From BQWY01 sp046351095 (GTDB lineage: Bacteria > Nitrospirota > Nitrospiria > Nitrospirales > Nitrospiraceae), in contig JAXLZC010000001.1 of assembly GCA_046351095.1 (NCBI GenBank), forward strand, positions 1,178,001-1,242,000: DNA of 64,000 nt, read 5' to 3'. Made by a program: the position numbers and the translations under genes. Positions 39,501 through 47,032 of the stretch are shown here, in pieces (within the stretch, counting starts at the first letter, position 1; every line of letters begins with the position of its first letter). The notes beneath the pieces were generated by a model. It was not told the DNA's origin. It was given only the letters and a program-made list of their open reading frames with translations, and ran no database searches.

Positions 39501-40492
39501 TCGACGATCTCCGCTGTGAGGCGCTGGTTCTTTTCGGCCAGCTTTTCCTTCGACTTCGGATCGACGATTTCGCTTAGCACGGCGCGACCGACCAACTCGG
39601 CGGGGCTGACCGGCACTTCCTTGATCCCGGCCGCCTTCAACTTGGCGATCACGGCCTTGGTCAAGCGGCTGCCTTCGCGAGCCAGGATGTCTTTGCTGCC
39701 TTTTTCGGTGATGTCGATCGAGGCGCGCAAGCCGTGGTGGATCTCAGGATCCAAACGGCGATAGAACCGGCCTTCCGACACGTGAATGTCTTCGACCGGG
39801 TAATACATCTTGAGCAGGTCATCGCTCGAATAGCCGAAGGCCTTGAGCAAGATGGTGGTCGGCATCTTGCGGCGACGGTCGATGCGGACATACAAGATGT
39901 CGCGCGCGTCGAACTCGAAGTCGAGCCATGATCCGCGATAGGGAATGATACGTGCCGAGTACAAGACCTTGCCGCTGGCGTGCGTACGGCCCTTGTCGTG
40001 CGTGAACGAGGCGCCCGGCGACCGGTGCAACTGGCTGACGACGACGCGCTCGGTCCCGTTGATGATGAAGGTGCCGCGATCGGTCATCAGCGGCAATTCG
40101 CCGACGTAGACTTCCTGCTCGCGCACGTCCAAGACGCGCTTTTTCGGCGCCTTGTCTTCCTTATCGAACACGACGAGGCGCACGCGGAGCTTCAACGGCA
40201 CCGCGAACGTCATGCCCTGCTCGAGACACTCGCGCACGTCGTACTTCGGCGTGCCCAACGAATAGCTGATGAACTCCAGCACCGCGGTGTTGTTGTAATC
40301 CGCGATCGGAAACACGCTGGCCAACGCCGCCTGCAGCCCGCGATCTTCGCGCTGCTCAGGCTCCTTTTCGATCTGCAGAAACTGCTCGTACGAGCGTCGC
40401 TGAATTTCGATCAGGTCGGGAATGTCGATGCTCGCGCTGATGCGCGAAAAATCTTTCCGTTGGACCAATTCCACGTTGTTGCCCTCGGCCAT
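36530..40492 (-). CDS. rpoB: DNA-directed RNA polymerase beta subunit
   Basis: Catalytic-core subunit. The 1320-residue product has the rifampicin-pocket cluster [20 protein letters not shown] followed by [20 protein letters not shown], with wild-type residues at the usual resistance positions. It also carries the conserved [40 protein letters not shown] and the C-terminal [28 protein letters not shown] precedes the ATG. A large hairpin sits in the 92-bp gap between it and rplL. Confidence 0.98.
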   Translation of the reverse strand: [1320 protein letters not shown]

Positions 40493-40529
40493 GCGTGTCG
40501 CTCCTTTTGTCCGTGTGCGCTCGCGTCAC

Positions 40530-40560
40530 GGGGCCGCGCTCTCGACCGAGAGCGGGCCCC
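40530..40560 (-). promoter_or_regulatory. Large hairpin between rplL and rpoB
   Basis: Arms 40530-40544 and 40547-40560 form about 14 bp of stem (GGGGCC and CGCTCTCG blocks) with one bulged G and a very short loop. No U-tract follows on the minus strand, so it is not a standard terminator. Position matches the rplL-rpoB attenuator and RNase III processing region known in E. coli; the equivalence is inference. Confidence 0.55.
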
Positions 40561-40584
40561 AGTTGCACGACTCCGTATAGCGAC

Positions 40585-40983
40585 TTACTTGATCTCGACC
40601 TTGGCGCCGACTTCTTCGAGCTTCTTCTTCATCGAATCGGCTTCTTCCTTCGGCACACCGGTCTTCACGGGCTTCGGCGCGCCCTCAACGAGATCCTTGG
40701 CTTCCTTCAAGCCCAACGCGGTGAGCTCGCGGACGACCTTGATGATCTGGATCTTCTTATCCGCCGCCGCTGCCGCCAAGATGACGTCGAACGCGGTCTT
40801 CTCTTCGGCCGGAGCCGCTGCCGCCCCGCCCCCACCGCCCGCGACCACCGCCACCGGCGCCGCCGCCGTCACGCCGAAACGCGTCTCCAAGCCCTTAACC
40901 AAATCGGCCAACTCGAGCACGCTCATGCTCTCGATCGCCTTGATGAATTCTTCCTGCGACAACTTTGCGGTACCGGTCGACAT
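40585..40983 (-). CDS. rplL: 50S ribosomal protein L7/L12 (internal start within the L10-L12 frame)
   Basis: Stalk protein that recruits translation GTPases; normally present in four to six copies bound to L10. The 132-residue product from the ATG at 40983 (MSTGTAKLSQEEFIKAIESM) has the N-terminal dimerisation and L10-binding domain (about 8-38). An Ala/Gly/Pro hinge follows (about 45-70), then the C-terminal factor-binding domain (KTAFDVILAAAAADKKIQII to KKLEEVGAKVEIK). AAAGGGG lies seven bases before this ATG, a good ribosome-binding site. The upstream L10 frame reads straight into it without a stop codon. Confidence 0.92.
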   Translation of the reverse strand: MSTGTAKLSQEEFIKAIESMSVLELADLVKGLETRFGVTAAAPVAVVAGGGGGAAAAPAEEKTAFDVILAAAAADKKIQIIKVVRELTALGLKEAKDLVEGAPKPVKTGVPKEEADSMKKKLEEVGAKVEIK

Positions 40984-41517
40984 GGCTGCATCCCCTTTCT
41001 TCGTGTCTTGAATCGCACTGATGACATAGACCAATTTACGTACAATACCGCTGAGTGCGAAGACGAGGCCGCGCGCAGGACCCTGCAACGCGGACAACAA
41101 CATCGCGACCAGCACTTCTTTCTTGGGTAACTTGGCGACCTCGTTCAACTGCGCGGCCTGCAGGAGCTTGCCCTCCAGCACGCCCACCGTCATCTTGAGC
41201 TTCTCGTCGCGCTTTTCCGCGCCGAGGAAGTCTTTCAGGATCTTCGTCGGCGTGACCGGATCGTCATAACCCAGGATGACGGCGGCCGGCCCTTTGAAGT
41301 GTTCCTTCAAGGGCGCCAAACTCGTCCCCTGCGACGCCCGCGCCGCCAAGGTATTCTTGATGACGCGATACTCCGCGCCCACCCCGCGCAACTGCTTCCG
41401 CAGTTCGGTGACCTGGTTCACCGGCAGGCCGGCGCACTCGGTCAAAATCGCCAGGCGTGCCCGACCGAATTTTTCGGTCAATTCTGCAATCGCTGGTGCT
41501 TTGGCTTCCTTTTTCAT
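40585..41517 (-). CDS. rplJ: 50S ribosomal protein L10, fused in frame to L7/L12
   Basis: L10 anchors the L12 stalk to 23S rRNA. Residues 1-178 are a complete L10: MKKEAKAPAIAELTEKFGRA, the RNA-binding AEYRVIKNTLAARASQGT, and the long C-terminal L12-binding helices ending KLVYVISAIQDTKKGDAA. In other bacteria L10 ends about here. In this sequence the next codon is the ATG of L7/L12 in the same frame, with no stop, giving a 310-residue L10-L12 polypeptide. The L12 part has its own ribosome-binding site, so both fusion and free L12 could be made. A base error that removed a stop codon cannot be excluded from the sequence alone. Confidence 0.88.
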   Translation of the reverse strand: MKKEAKAPAIAELTEKFGRARLAILTECAGLPVNQVTELRKQLRGVGAEYRVIKNTLAARASQGTSLAPLKEHFKGPAAVILGYDDPVTPTKILKDFLGAEKRDEKLKMTVGVLEGKLLQAAQLNEVAKLPKKEVLVAMLLSALQGPARGLVFALSGIVRKLVYVISAIQDTKKGDAAMSTGTAKLSQEEFIKAIESMSVLELADLVKGLETRFGVTAAAPVAVVAGGGGGAAAAPAEEKTAFDVILAAAAADKKIQIIKVVRELTALGLKEAKDLVEGAPKPVKTGVPKEEADSMKKKLEEVGAKVEIK

Positions 41518-41564
41518 CCCACGTCCCTCGTCGCCCGTTAATCGTTACGCACTCGGTCGGTGCC

Positions 41565-42257
41565 TTAGGCCCACTGCTTGGCGATCCCGACGGCGTCGAG
41601 ATGGACGCCGGGTCCCATCGTGCTCGAGATCGTCGCGGTCTTCAGATACCGTCCCTTGGTGGACACGGGCTTCGCCTTGACGACCGACTCCAACACCGCC
41701 TGCGCGTTGTCGAAGAGTTGGTCGGCGCCGAACGACACCTTCCCCACCGGCACATGGACGATGCCCGCCTTGTCCAATTTATATTCCACGCGGCCGCGGC
41801 GAAGCTCGCCGATGGCCTTGCCGACTTCAAACGTCACCGTGCCGGTCTTCGGGTTCGGCATAAGTCCGCGCGGACCCAGCACCTTGCCGAGCTTACCGAC
41901 GGCGCCCATGAGGTCCGGCGTAGCGATGGCGGAATCGAAATCCATCCAGCCGCCCTTCACCTTCTCCATCAGCTCGTCGCCGCCGACGTAATCTGCGCCG
42001 GCTTGCCGCGCTTCCTGTTCCTTCTCGCCGCGCGCAAAGACCAAAATGCGGATCTTTTTGCCCGTGCCGTGCGGCAACACGGTGGTGCCGCGCACCATCT
42101 GGTCGGACCGCTTCGGGTCCACCCCGAGGCGCAACGCCAAATCGACGGTCTCGTCGAACTTGACGTGGGCGGTCTTCTTCACCAACTCCACGGCTTCCTT
42201 CAATCCGTACGCGCGGTCTTCCACCAGCTTGCGTGCGGCCTGCATCTTCTTTCCCAT
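41565..42257 (-). CDS. rplA: 50S ribosomal protein L1
   Basis: Forms the L1 stalk that moves E-site tRNA; in E. coli it represses its own operon. The 230-residue product begins MGKKMQAARKLVEDRAYGLK. It contains VKFDETVDLALRLGVDPKRS and the signature MGAVGKLGKVLGPRGLMPNP, then KTGTVTFEVGKAI. It is encoded between rplK and rplJ. Confidence 0.98.
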   Translation of the reverse strand: MGKKMQAARKLVEDRAYGLKEAVELVKKTAHVKFDETVDLALRLGVDPKRSDQMVRGTTVLPHGTGKKIRILVFARGEKEQEARQAGADYVGGDELMEKVKGGWMDFDSAIATPDLMGAVGKLGKVLGPRGLMPNPKTGTVTFEVGKAIGELRRGRVEYKLDKAGIVHVPVGKVSFGADQLFDNAQAVLESVVKAKPVSTKGRYLKTATISSTMGPGVHLDAVGIAKQWA

Positions 42258-42320
42258 GGGTACGACTCCTTGACCGAGGGACGCAACGGCGCCGGCACTC
42301 GATCGACGTGACAGCTCCGA

Positions 42321-42743
42321 CTACTGAACGACGATGCCCATACTCCTCGCGGTGCCGGCGATGATGGCCATCGCGCCTTCCACATCGGCCGCGTTGAGAT
42401 CGGACATTTTCTTCTTAGCGATTTCCTGCAACTGCGCCTGCGTAATTTTGCCGACCTTATCCTTTTGCGGCACCCCGGATCCCTTGATCACGCCGGCGGC
42501 CTTCTTCAACAAGTCCGACGCGGGCGGCGTCTTCAGGATGAAGGTGAAGCTGCGATCTTTATAAACCGTGATGATGACCGGGATGATGCTGTCGCCCTCT
42601 TTTTGGGTGCGGGCGTTGAACTGCTTGCAGAACTCCATGATGTTCACGCCGTGCTGACCCAACGAGGGGCCGACGGGCGGCGCCGGATTCGCCTTGCCGG
42701 CCGGAATCTGCAATTTAATCTGCGCCGATACTTCCTTCGCCAT
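42321..42743 (-). CDS. rplK: 50S ribosomal protein L11
   Basis: Stalk-base protein of the GTPase-associated centre; also needed for RelA activation in bacteria. The 140-residue product has IKLQIPAGKANPAPPVGPSL, the flexible N-terminal domain with its conserved proline switch, and the C-terminal RNA-binding domain (LQEIAKKKMSDLNAADVEGA, MAIIAGTARSMGIVV). It lies between nusG and rplA. Confidence 0.98.
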   Translation of the reverse strand: MAKEVSAQIKLQIPAGKANPAPPVGPSLGQHGVNIMEFCKQFNARTQKEGDSIIPVIITVYKDRSFTFILKTPPASDLLKKAAGVIKGSGVPQKDKVGKITQAQLQEIAKKKMSDLNAADVEGAMAIIAGTARSMGIVVQ

Positions 42744-42792
42744 GTGTCACTCCTCAGCATTCCGGCCGTCGCGGACGGTCGACTGCTTCACA

Positions 42793-43350
42793 TCAAATAC
42801 GTTCAACCTGTAAGAACCCCAGTTCGACCGGCGTCGACCGACCGAAGATGCTGACCATCAACTTCACGCGGTTATGGACCTGGTCCACGTCTTCCACGAC
42901 GCCGTTGAAGCCCATAAACGGCCCGTCGACAACGCGCACATTGTCGCCCTTGATGAACCGGATCTGCTCCCGCGGCTTCGCGGTGCCGGTGTCGATCTGC
43001 TTCAACAACGATTCGACTTCTTCGGCCGACAGGGGGACCGGATGCGTCCCGCCTCCGACGAACCCGGTGACCTTCGGCGTCTCCTTGATCAACTGGAGCG
43101 TTTCGTCGGCCAGCGGCGTATCCAATTCCACGAGCACATACCCGGGGAAAAATTTCCGCTTGGAGGTCCGGCGCTTGCCGTCCTTGATCTCGATGACGTC
43201 TTCCGTCGGCACCAGCACCTGCCCCAAGCGTTCCGTCAACTGCATTTGCGCGGCTCGCTCCGCCAAGCTCGCCCGGACGCGCCCCTCAAAACCGGCGTAG
43301 GTATGGATGACATACCAGCGCTTTTCCACCGTTGCGTTTTGATTCGTCAT
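42793..43350 (-). CDS. nusG: Transcription termination/antitermination protein NusG
   Basis: Links RNA polymerase to Rho or to the ribosome via S10. The 185-residue product has the NGN domain (KRWYVIHTYAGFEGRVRASL to FVGGGTHPVPLSAEEVESLL) and a C-terminal KOW domain (KGDNVRVVDGPFMGFNGVVE then DVDQVHNRVKLMVSIFGRST). It lies between secE and rplK. Confidence 0.98.
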   Translation of the reverse strand: MTNQNATVEKRWYVIHTYAGFEGRVRASLAERAAQMQLTERLGQVLVPTEDVIEIKDGKRRTSKRKFFPGYVLVELDTPLADETLQLIKETPKVTGFVGGGTHPVPLSAEEVESLLKQIDTGTAKPREQIRFIKGDNVRVVDGPFMGFNGVVEDVDQVHNRVKLMVSIFGRSTPVELGFLQVERI

Positions 43351-43438
43351 GGCTCGGCGTCCCCACTGTCAGGCCACGTGCCGACGCTCAAGGCCTCGCC
43401 CGCTCCAGGCCTCGCCCGCACGACACAGTGCCCAACTC

Positions 43439-43633
43439 CTAGATGATCTTGCTCACCACCCACACGAGAATGGAGTCAATCACGGAGAGATAGAGGGACA
43501 TGAAGATGCAAAACACAATCACCACGGTCGTCGACCCGATGGTTTCGAGTCGCGTGGGAAAGGAGATCTTCTTGATCTCGCCCCGCACATCCGCCAAAAA
43601 TTCAGCGATCGGCGCCCAAATCCGCGTCAGCAT
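43439..43633 (-). CDS. secE: Protein translocase subunit SecE
   Basis: Clamps the SecY channel. The 64-residue product has the short single-span form: an amphipathic helix with the conserved VRGEIKKISFPTRLETIGST (about 17-36) and one transmembrane helix (TVVIVFCIFMSLYLSVIDSI). It is encoded directly upstream of nusG, as usual. Confidence 0.96.
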   Translation of the reverse strand: MLTRIWAPIAEFLADVRGEIKKISFPTRLETIGSTTVVIVFCIFMSLYLSVIDSILVWVVSKII

Positions 43634-43703
43634 GCAACCCTTTCAACACTGAACCGTCCCCATCGACCGAATCGACAAGGCCGTAGTTCCCCAGTCAACA
43701 CGG

Positions 43704-43779
43704 TGGCAGGGGCACCAGGTTTCGAACCTGGACCTTCGGTTTTGGAGACCGACATGCTAGCCGTTGACACCATGCCCCT
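43704..43779 (-). tRNA. trpT: tRNA-Trp (CCA)
   Basis: On the minus strand the acceptor arms AGGGGCA (43773-43779) and TGCCCCT (43708-43714) pair. The anticodon stem TCGGT/ACCGA encloses CTCCAAA with anticodon CCA, and the T arm CCAGG-TTCGAAA-CCTGG is perfect. The discriminator is G and the CCA end is encoded. It lies between rpmG and secE, the position of tRNA-Trp in many bacteria. Confidence 0.95.
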
Positions 43780-43854
43780 CTACATCCGACTCCGAGGCTC
43801 ACATCCGAAAGCAGCACCCTGCGCTCGCCTCGGCCGTGAGCACTCGATACCAGC

Positions 43855-44004
43855 CTACTTCACTTCCTTATGCGCAATGTGCTTGCGGCAAAACTTGCAG
43901 TACTTATTCCGCTCCAAGCGATCTGGGTCGTTCTTCTTGTTCTTCATCGTCGAATAGTTTCGACGCTTGCACTCGGTACAGGCCAAATCGATAATTTCAC
44001 GCAT
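43855..44004 (-). CDS. rpmG: 50S ribosomal protein L33 (zinc form)
   Basis: Small 50S protein near the E site. The 49-residue product reads MREIIDLACTECKRRNYSTM and ends NKYCKFCRKHIAHKEVK. CTEC and CKFC make the four-cysteine zinc site. It lies between tuf and tRNA-Trp, its usual place ahead of secE. Confidence 0.96.
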   Translation of the reverse strand: MREIIDLACTECKRRNYSTMKNKKNDPDRLERNKYCKFCRKHIAHKEVK

Positions 44005-44050
44005 CGCAATGCTCCCACGCCGTCCGAAACGGCCGCTCGCTTATCCTCAA

Positions 44051-45256
44051 CTACGCCAAGATTTCCGTGACGACGCCGGAGCCGACGGTCTTGCCGCCTT
44101 CACGCACGGCAAACCGCAACCCCACGTCCATCGCGATGGGCGAGATCAACTCCCCCGTCAAACTCACATTGTCCCCCGGCATCACCATCTCCACCCCCGG
44201 ATTCAACGTCACCACCCCCGTCACGTCCGTCGTCCGGAAATAGAACTGCGGCCGATACCCGTTGAAAAACGGGGTATGCCGTCCGCCTTCTTCCTTGGTG
44301 AGCACGTAGACTTCCGCCTTGAACTTCGTGTGCGGCGTGATGCTCCCGCCCTTCGCCAGCACCATCCCGCGTTCCACGTCTTCCTTCTTCGTCCCGCGCA
44401 ACAACACGCCGATGTTGTCCCCCGCCTGGCCTTCATCCAAGACCTTGCGGAACATCTCGACGCCCGTCACGACGGTCTTCTGCGTCGGCTTCAAGCCCAC
44501 GATTTCAATTTCGTCGCCCACCTTCACGATCCCGCGCTCGCAGCGGCCCGTCACCACGGTCCCGCGCCCGCTGATCGTAAACACGTCTTCGATCGGCATC
44601 AAGAACGGCTTGTCGATCGCGCGCGTCGGTGTCGGAATGTAGCTGTCGATCGAATCGAGCAACTTCAAGATCGACGGCACGCCCAACGGCCCTTGATCGC
44701 CCTCCATCGCCTTCAACGCCGAGCCCTGTACGATCGGCAACTTGTCGCCCGGGAAGTCATACTTCGACAACAGTTCCCGCACTTCGACTTCCACCAACTC
44801 CAACAACTCGGGATCGTCGACCTTGTCGGCCTTGTTCAAGAACACGACGATGTAGGGCACCCCGACCTGGCGAGCCAAGAGAATGTGTTCGCGGGTCTGC
44901 GGCATGGGGCCGTCGGCCGCACTCACCACCAAGATCGCGCCGTCCATCTGCGCGGCGCCGGTGATCATGTTCTTCACATAGTCGGCGTGGCCCGGGCAGT
45001 CGACGTGCGCATAGTGGCGCTTGTCGGTTTCGTATTCGACGTGGCTGATCGCGATGGTCATGATCTTCGAGGCGTCGCGGCGACCTTGGCTCTCCGAGGC
45101 CTTCGCCACTTCGTCGTAGCTGATGAACTTCGCCATCCCCTTATCCGAGCAGACCTTCGTCAACGCCGCCGTCAACGTCGTCTTGCCGTGGTCCACGTGC
45201 CCAATCGTCCCAATGTTCACATGCGGCTTCTTCCGCTCAAATTTCGCCTTCGCCAT
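44051..45256 (-). CDS. tuf: Elongation factor Tu, copy 2 (tRNA-secE operon)
   Basis: Second copy of the EF-Tu gene. The encoded 401-residue protein is identical to that at 27863-29068, with GHVDHGKTTLTAALT, DCPGHADYVKN and NKAD. It follows tRNA-Thr, as tufB does in E. coli, and precedes rpmG. The stop codon is TAG, and the leader differs from that of copy 1. Confidence 0.98.
   Translation of the reverse strand: MAKAKFERKKPHVNIGTIGHVDHGKTTLTAALTKVCSDKGMAKFISYDEVAKASESQGRRDASKIMTIAISHVEYETDKRHYAHVDCPGHADYVKNMITGAAQMDGAILVVSAADGPMPQTREHILLARQVGVPYIVVFLNKADKVDDPELLELVEVEVRELLSKYDFPGDKLPIVQGSALKAMEGDQGPLGVPSILKLLDSIDSYIPTPTRAIDKPFLMPIEDVFTISGRGTVVTGRCERGIVKVGDEIEIVGLKPTQKTVVTGVEMFRKVLDEGQAGDNIGVLLRGTKKEDVERGMVLAKGGSITPHTKFKAEVYVLTKEEGGRHTPFFNGYRPQFYFRTTDVTGVVTLNPGVEMVMPGDNVSLTGELISPIAMDVGLRFAVREGGKTVGSGVVTEILA
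44055..45256 (-). repeat. tuf repeat, copy 2
   Basis: Direct repeat of 27867-29068, apparently without a difference over 1202 bp and about 16.2 kb apart. Recombination between the copies could delete or duplicate the intervening rpoBC and rpsL-fusA block. Confidence 0.9.
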
Positions 45257-45350
45257 GACTCACTCCCTCGGTTAGATCGACTGCACGACTTCCACAGACA
45301 TCGACCGGCGGCGCACCGCCCACACATTAACATTTCAACCATCCCGCACA

Positions 45351-45426
45351 TGGAGCCCACGACGCGGATCGAACGCGTGACCTCGTCCTTACCAAGGACG
45401 TGCTCTACCAACTGAGCTACGTGGGC
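45351..45426 (-). tRNA. thrT: tRNA-Thr (GGT)
   Basis: Acceptor arms GCCCACG/CGTGGGC pair (45420-45426 with 45355-45361). The anticodon stem CGTCC/GGACG encloses TTGGTAA, anticodon GGT. The T arm ACGCG-TTCGATC-CGCGT is intact. CCA is encoded. It stands directly before the second tuf gene. Confidence 0.95.
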
Positions 45427-45537
45427 GTTCCCTGCTGATCGCGCTCCGCTCACTCGGTTCGGCGATGGAATGTATCCACCCTCATCGACCGATCCAGCCC
45501 CGGTACGCACACCGACGTGCGTCGCACCCTGTCATGT

Positions 45538-45612
45538 TGGAGCGGGCGATGGGATTTGAACCCACGACAGCCAGCTTGGAAGGCTGGAACTCTACCACTG
45601 AGCTACGCCCGC
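45538..45612 (-). tRNA. glyT: tRNA-Gly (TCC)
   Basis: Acceptor arms GCGGGCG/CGCCCGC (45606-45612 with 45542-45548). The anticodon stem CCAGC/GCTGG encloses CTTCCAA, anticodon TCC. The T arm GTGGG-TTCAAAT-CCCAT has one G-T pair. CCA is encoded. Part of the Tyr-Gly-Thr tRNA trio. Confidence 0.95.
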
Positions 45613-45759
45613 CCGAGCCTGTACTCCCGCACCGCTCACCGCCGAGGTGGCCCCATTTCAGGAGACCCGCTCGGCCTGCTGCAAACCCCTCACACCCAAA
45701 ACGGTCGTCGCGCCTAACGCGCCCACAACCGGATTCCCAGCCCGTTCGTCACACACAAA

Positions 45760-45845
45760 TGGTGGTCAGGCAAGGATTCGAACCTTGGAAGCCCGTAAGC
45801 AGCAGATTTACAGTCTGCCCCCTTTGGCCACTTGGGTACCTGACC
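45760..45845 (-). tRNA. tyrU: tRNA-Tyr (GTA)
   Basis: Acceptor arms GGTCAGG/CCTGACC (45839-45845 with 45764-45770). The anticodon stem GCAGA/TCTGC encloses CTGTAAA, anticodon GTA. A long variable arm (about 13 nt) marks a type II tRNA. The discriminator is A and CCA is encoded. First product of the operon. Confidence 0.95.
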
Positions 45846-45984
45846 GCGAAATTCGTTACCTCAGTAGTGCCCACTAGAGCGCAGGCCGCACACAAATAGA
45901 ACAGACCCCACTCTGCAACATCACCTGCGCTACACCGCGTAGCGGGATGAAGACACAGACAAGGGGGCTGTTGAGAAGCGCCCG

Positions 45985-46013
45985 ATTGTATTGATGAAAT
46001 ATTTCAGTGTCAA
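45985..46013 (-). promoter_or_regulatory. Strong promoter of the tRNA-tuf-rpmG-secE operon
   Basis: On the minus strand TTGACA (46008-46013) and TACAAT (45985-45990) are 17 bases apart, with an AT-rich spacer. The discriminator CGGGCGC is GC-rich, as in stringently regulated stable-RNA promoters. The predicted start near 45978 lies about 130 nt before tRNA-Tyr; that leader and the DNA up to 46108 hold no gene. Confidence 0.85.
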
Positions 46014-46108
46014 GAGCCTACTTGCACGCACTATTCCAGACCGCAGCACACGTGGCACCAGAGTCGCACAACGGACGCGTCACACATCCGAGACAACCCC
46101 TGTCCCGG

Positions 46109-47032
46109 TCAGAACGACGCGGGATGGCACCCAGTCCCGGCAGTCAACGGCTCCGCATGGCGTTGCAACAACTGTTGCAGTCGACCCGCCGCCTTGTCCG
46201 GCACTTCCATCACGACTTTCATCAGCGCGCGGGCTTCATCCGGCGCAATCCGATGCGTGAGCGCCAAATAGCGCTTCTTCGTCAACGCGCGCTCGGAAGC
46301 CTCTTCCGGTTCGTAGTACCCGCGTAATTCTCCCCGCTCATTGGCCTTGGCCAAGCGCGACAGCCAACCATCAACCGATCCGTTAGGCGCCTTACCGGAG
46401 GGCGGCCCGGCGAGCCCCGCTTCCAACTTCGTCCAGACGGCCCAGCCGACAAACACTGCCCAGGTTTCGTTTAAGGCCTCCCAGGCTTCCTGTTCGGTTA
46501 ACTCGCGCGTCTCCTGCGCCGCCTTCCGCTGCACCACCGGCATGATGTCGACGGTCGTGTACCGACAACTCTGGCGATCGCGCGCGAACGTCAGCACCGC
46601 CTCCCGCGCTACGCGTGTCTCGCTCGATGCGTGTCCCGCCCCACGACCCGCAACGAGATAATCCATGTAGGCGTGAAACAATTCGTGAAACAGCGTCCCG
46701 ATATCGCGATGCGGCAGCGTCCGCAGCGGACGCAAGATCGAGCCCGCCGCATTAAACGACAGGGTACGATTGAGCACCATCCGATGGTCTTCCGGATGGT
46801 ATTCGGCGGCGTACGTATGCAGATCTTCGAATTCGATCACGACGAAATCTTCTGGAATCGCCTCCAAAAATTCCGCCGGCAAATTGAGCGCCTTGGCTTC
46901 TTGAATCAGTTGGCGCCACTTACTCTGCGGCGCGGCTGGCGCGGACGATGACTCCGCGGCGACGGCATACGATTGGCCGAGGCAGACACCGATAACAAAG
47001 CCCAGCAGCAGATACAGAAGACGGCGCATCAT
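46109..47032 (-). CDS. Predicted secreted protein with an HExxH metallopeptidase-like motif
   Basis: I do not recognise the family. From the ATG at 47032 the product (307 residues) has a signal peptide (MMRRLLYLLLGFVIGVCLGQ, cleavage near AVAAES). A region near 40-85 is rich in acidic residues, and the motif TLFHELFHAYMDYLVAG follows near 105-121. HELFH fits the HExxH zinc signature, and a downstream Glu within EALNETWAVFVGWAVW could be a third ligand. It begins two bases after the helicase stop, so the two are probably co-transcribed. A periplasmic zinc peptidase is possible, but the motif is the only support. Confidence 0.75.
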   Translation of the reverse strand: MMRRLLYLLLGFVIGVCLGQSYAVAAESSSAPAAPQSKWRQLIQEAKALNLPAEFLEAIPEDFVVIEFEDLHTYAAEYHPEDHRMVLNRTLSFNAAGSILRPLRTLPHRDIGTLFHELFHAYMDYLVAGRGAGHASSETRVAREAVLTFARDRQSCRYTTVDIMPVVQRKAAQETRELTEQEAWEALNETWAVFVGWAVWTKLEAGLAGPPSGKAPNGSVDGWLSRLAKANERGELRGYYEPEEASERALTKKRYLALTHRIAPDEARALMKVVMEVPDKAAGRLQQLLQRHAEPLTAGTGCHPASF

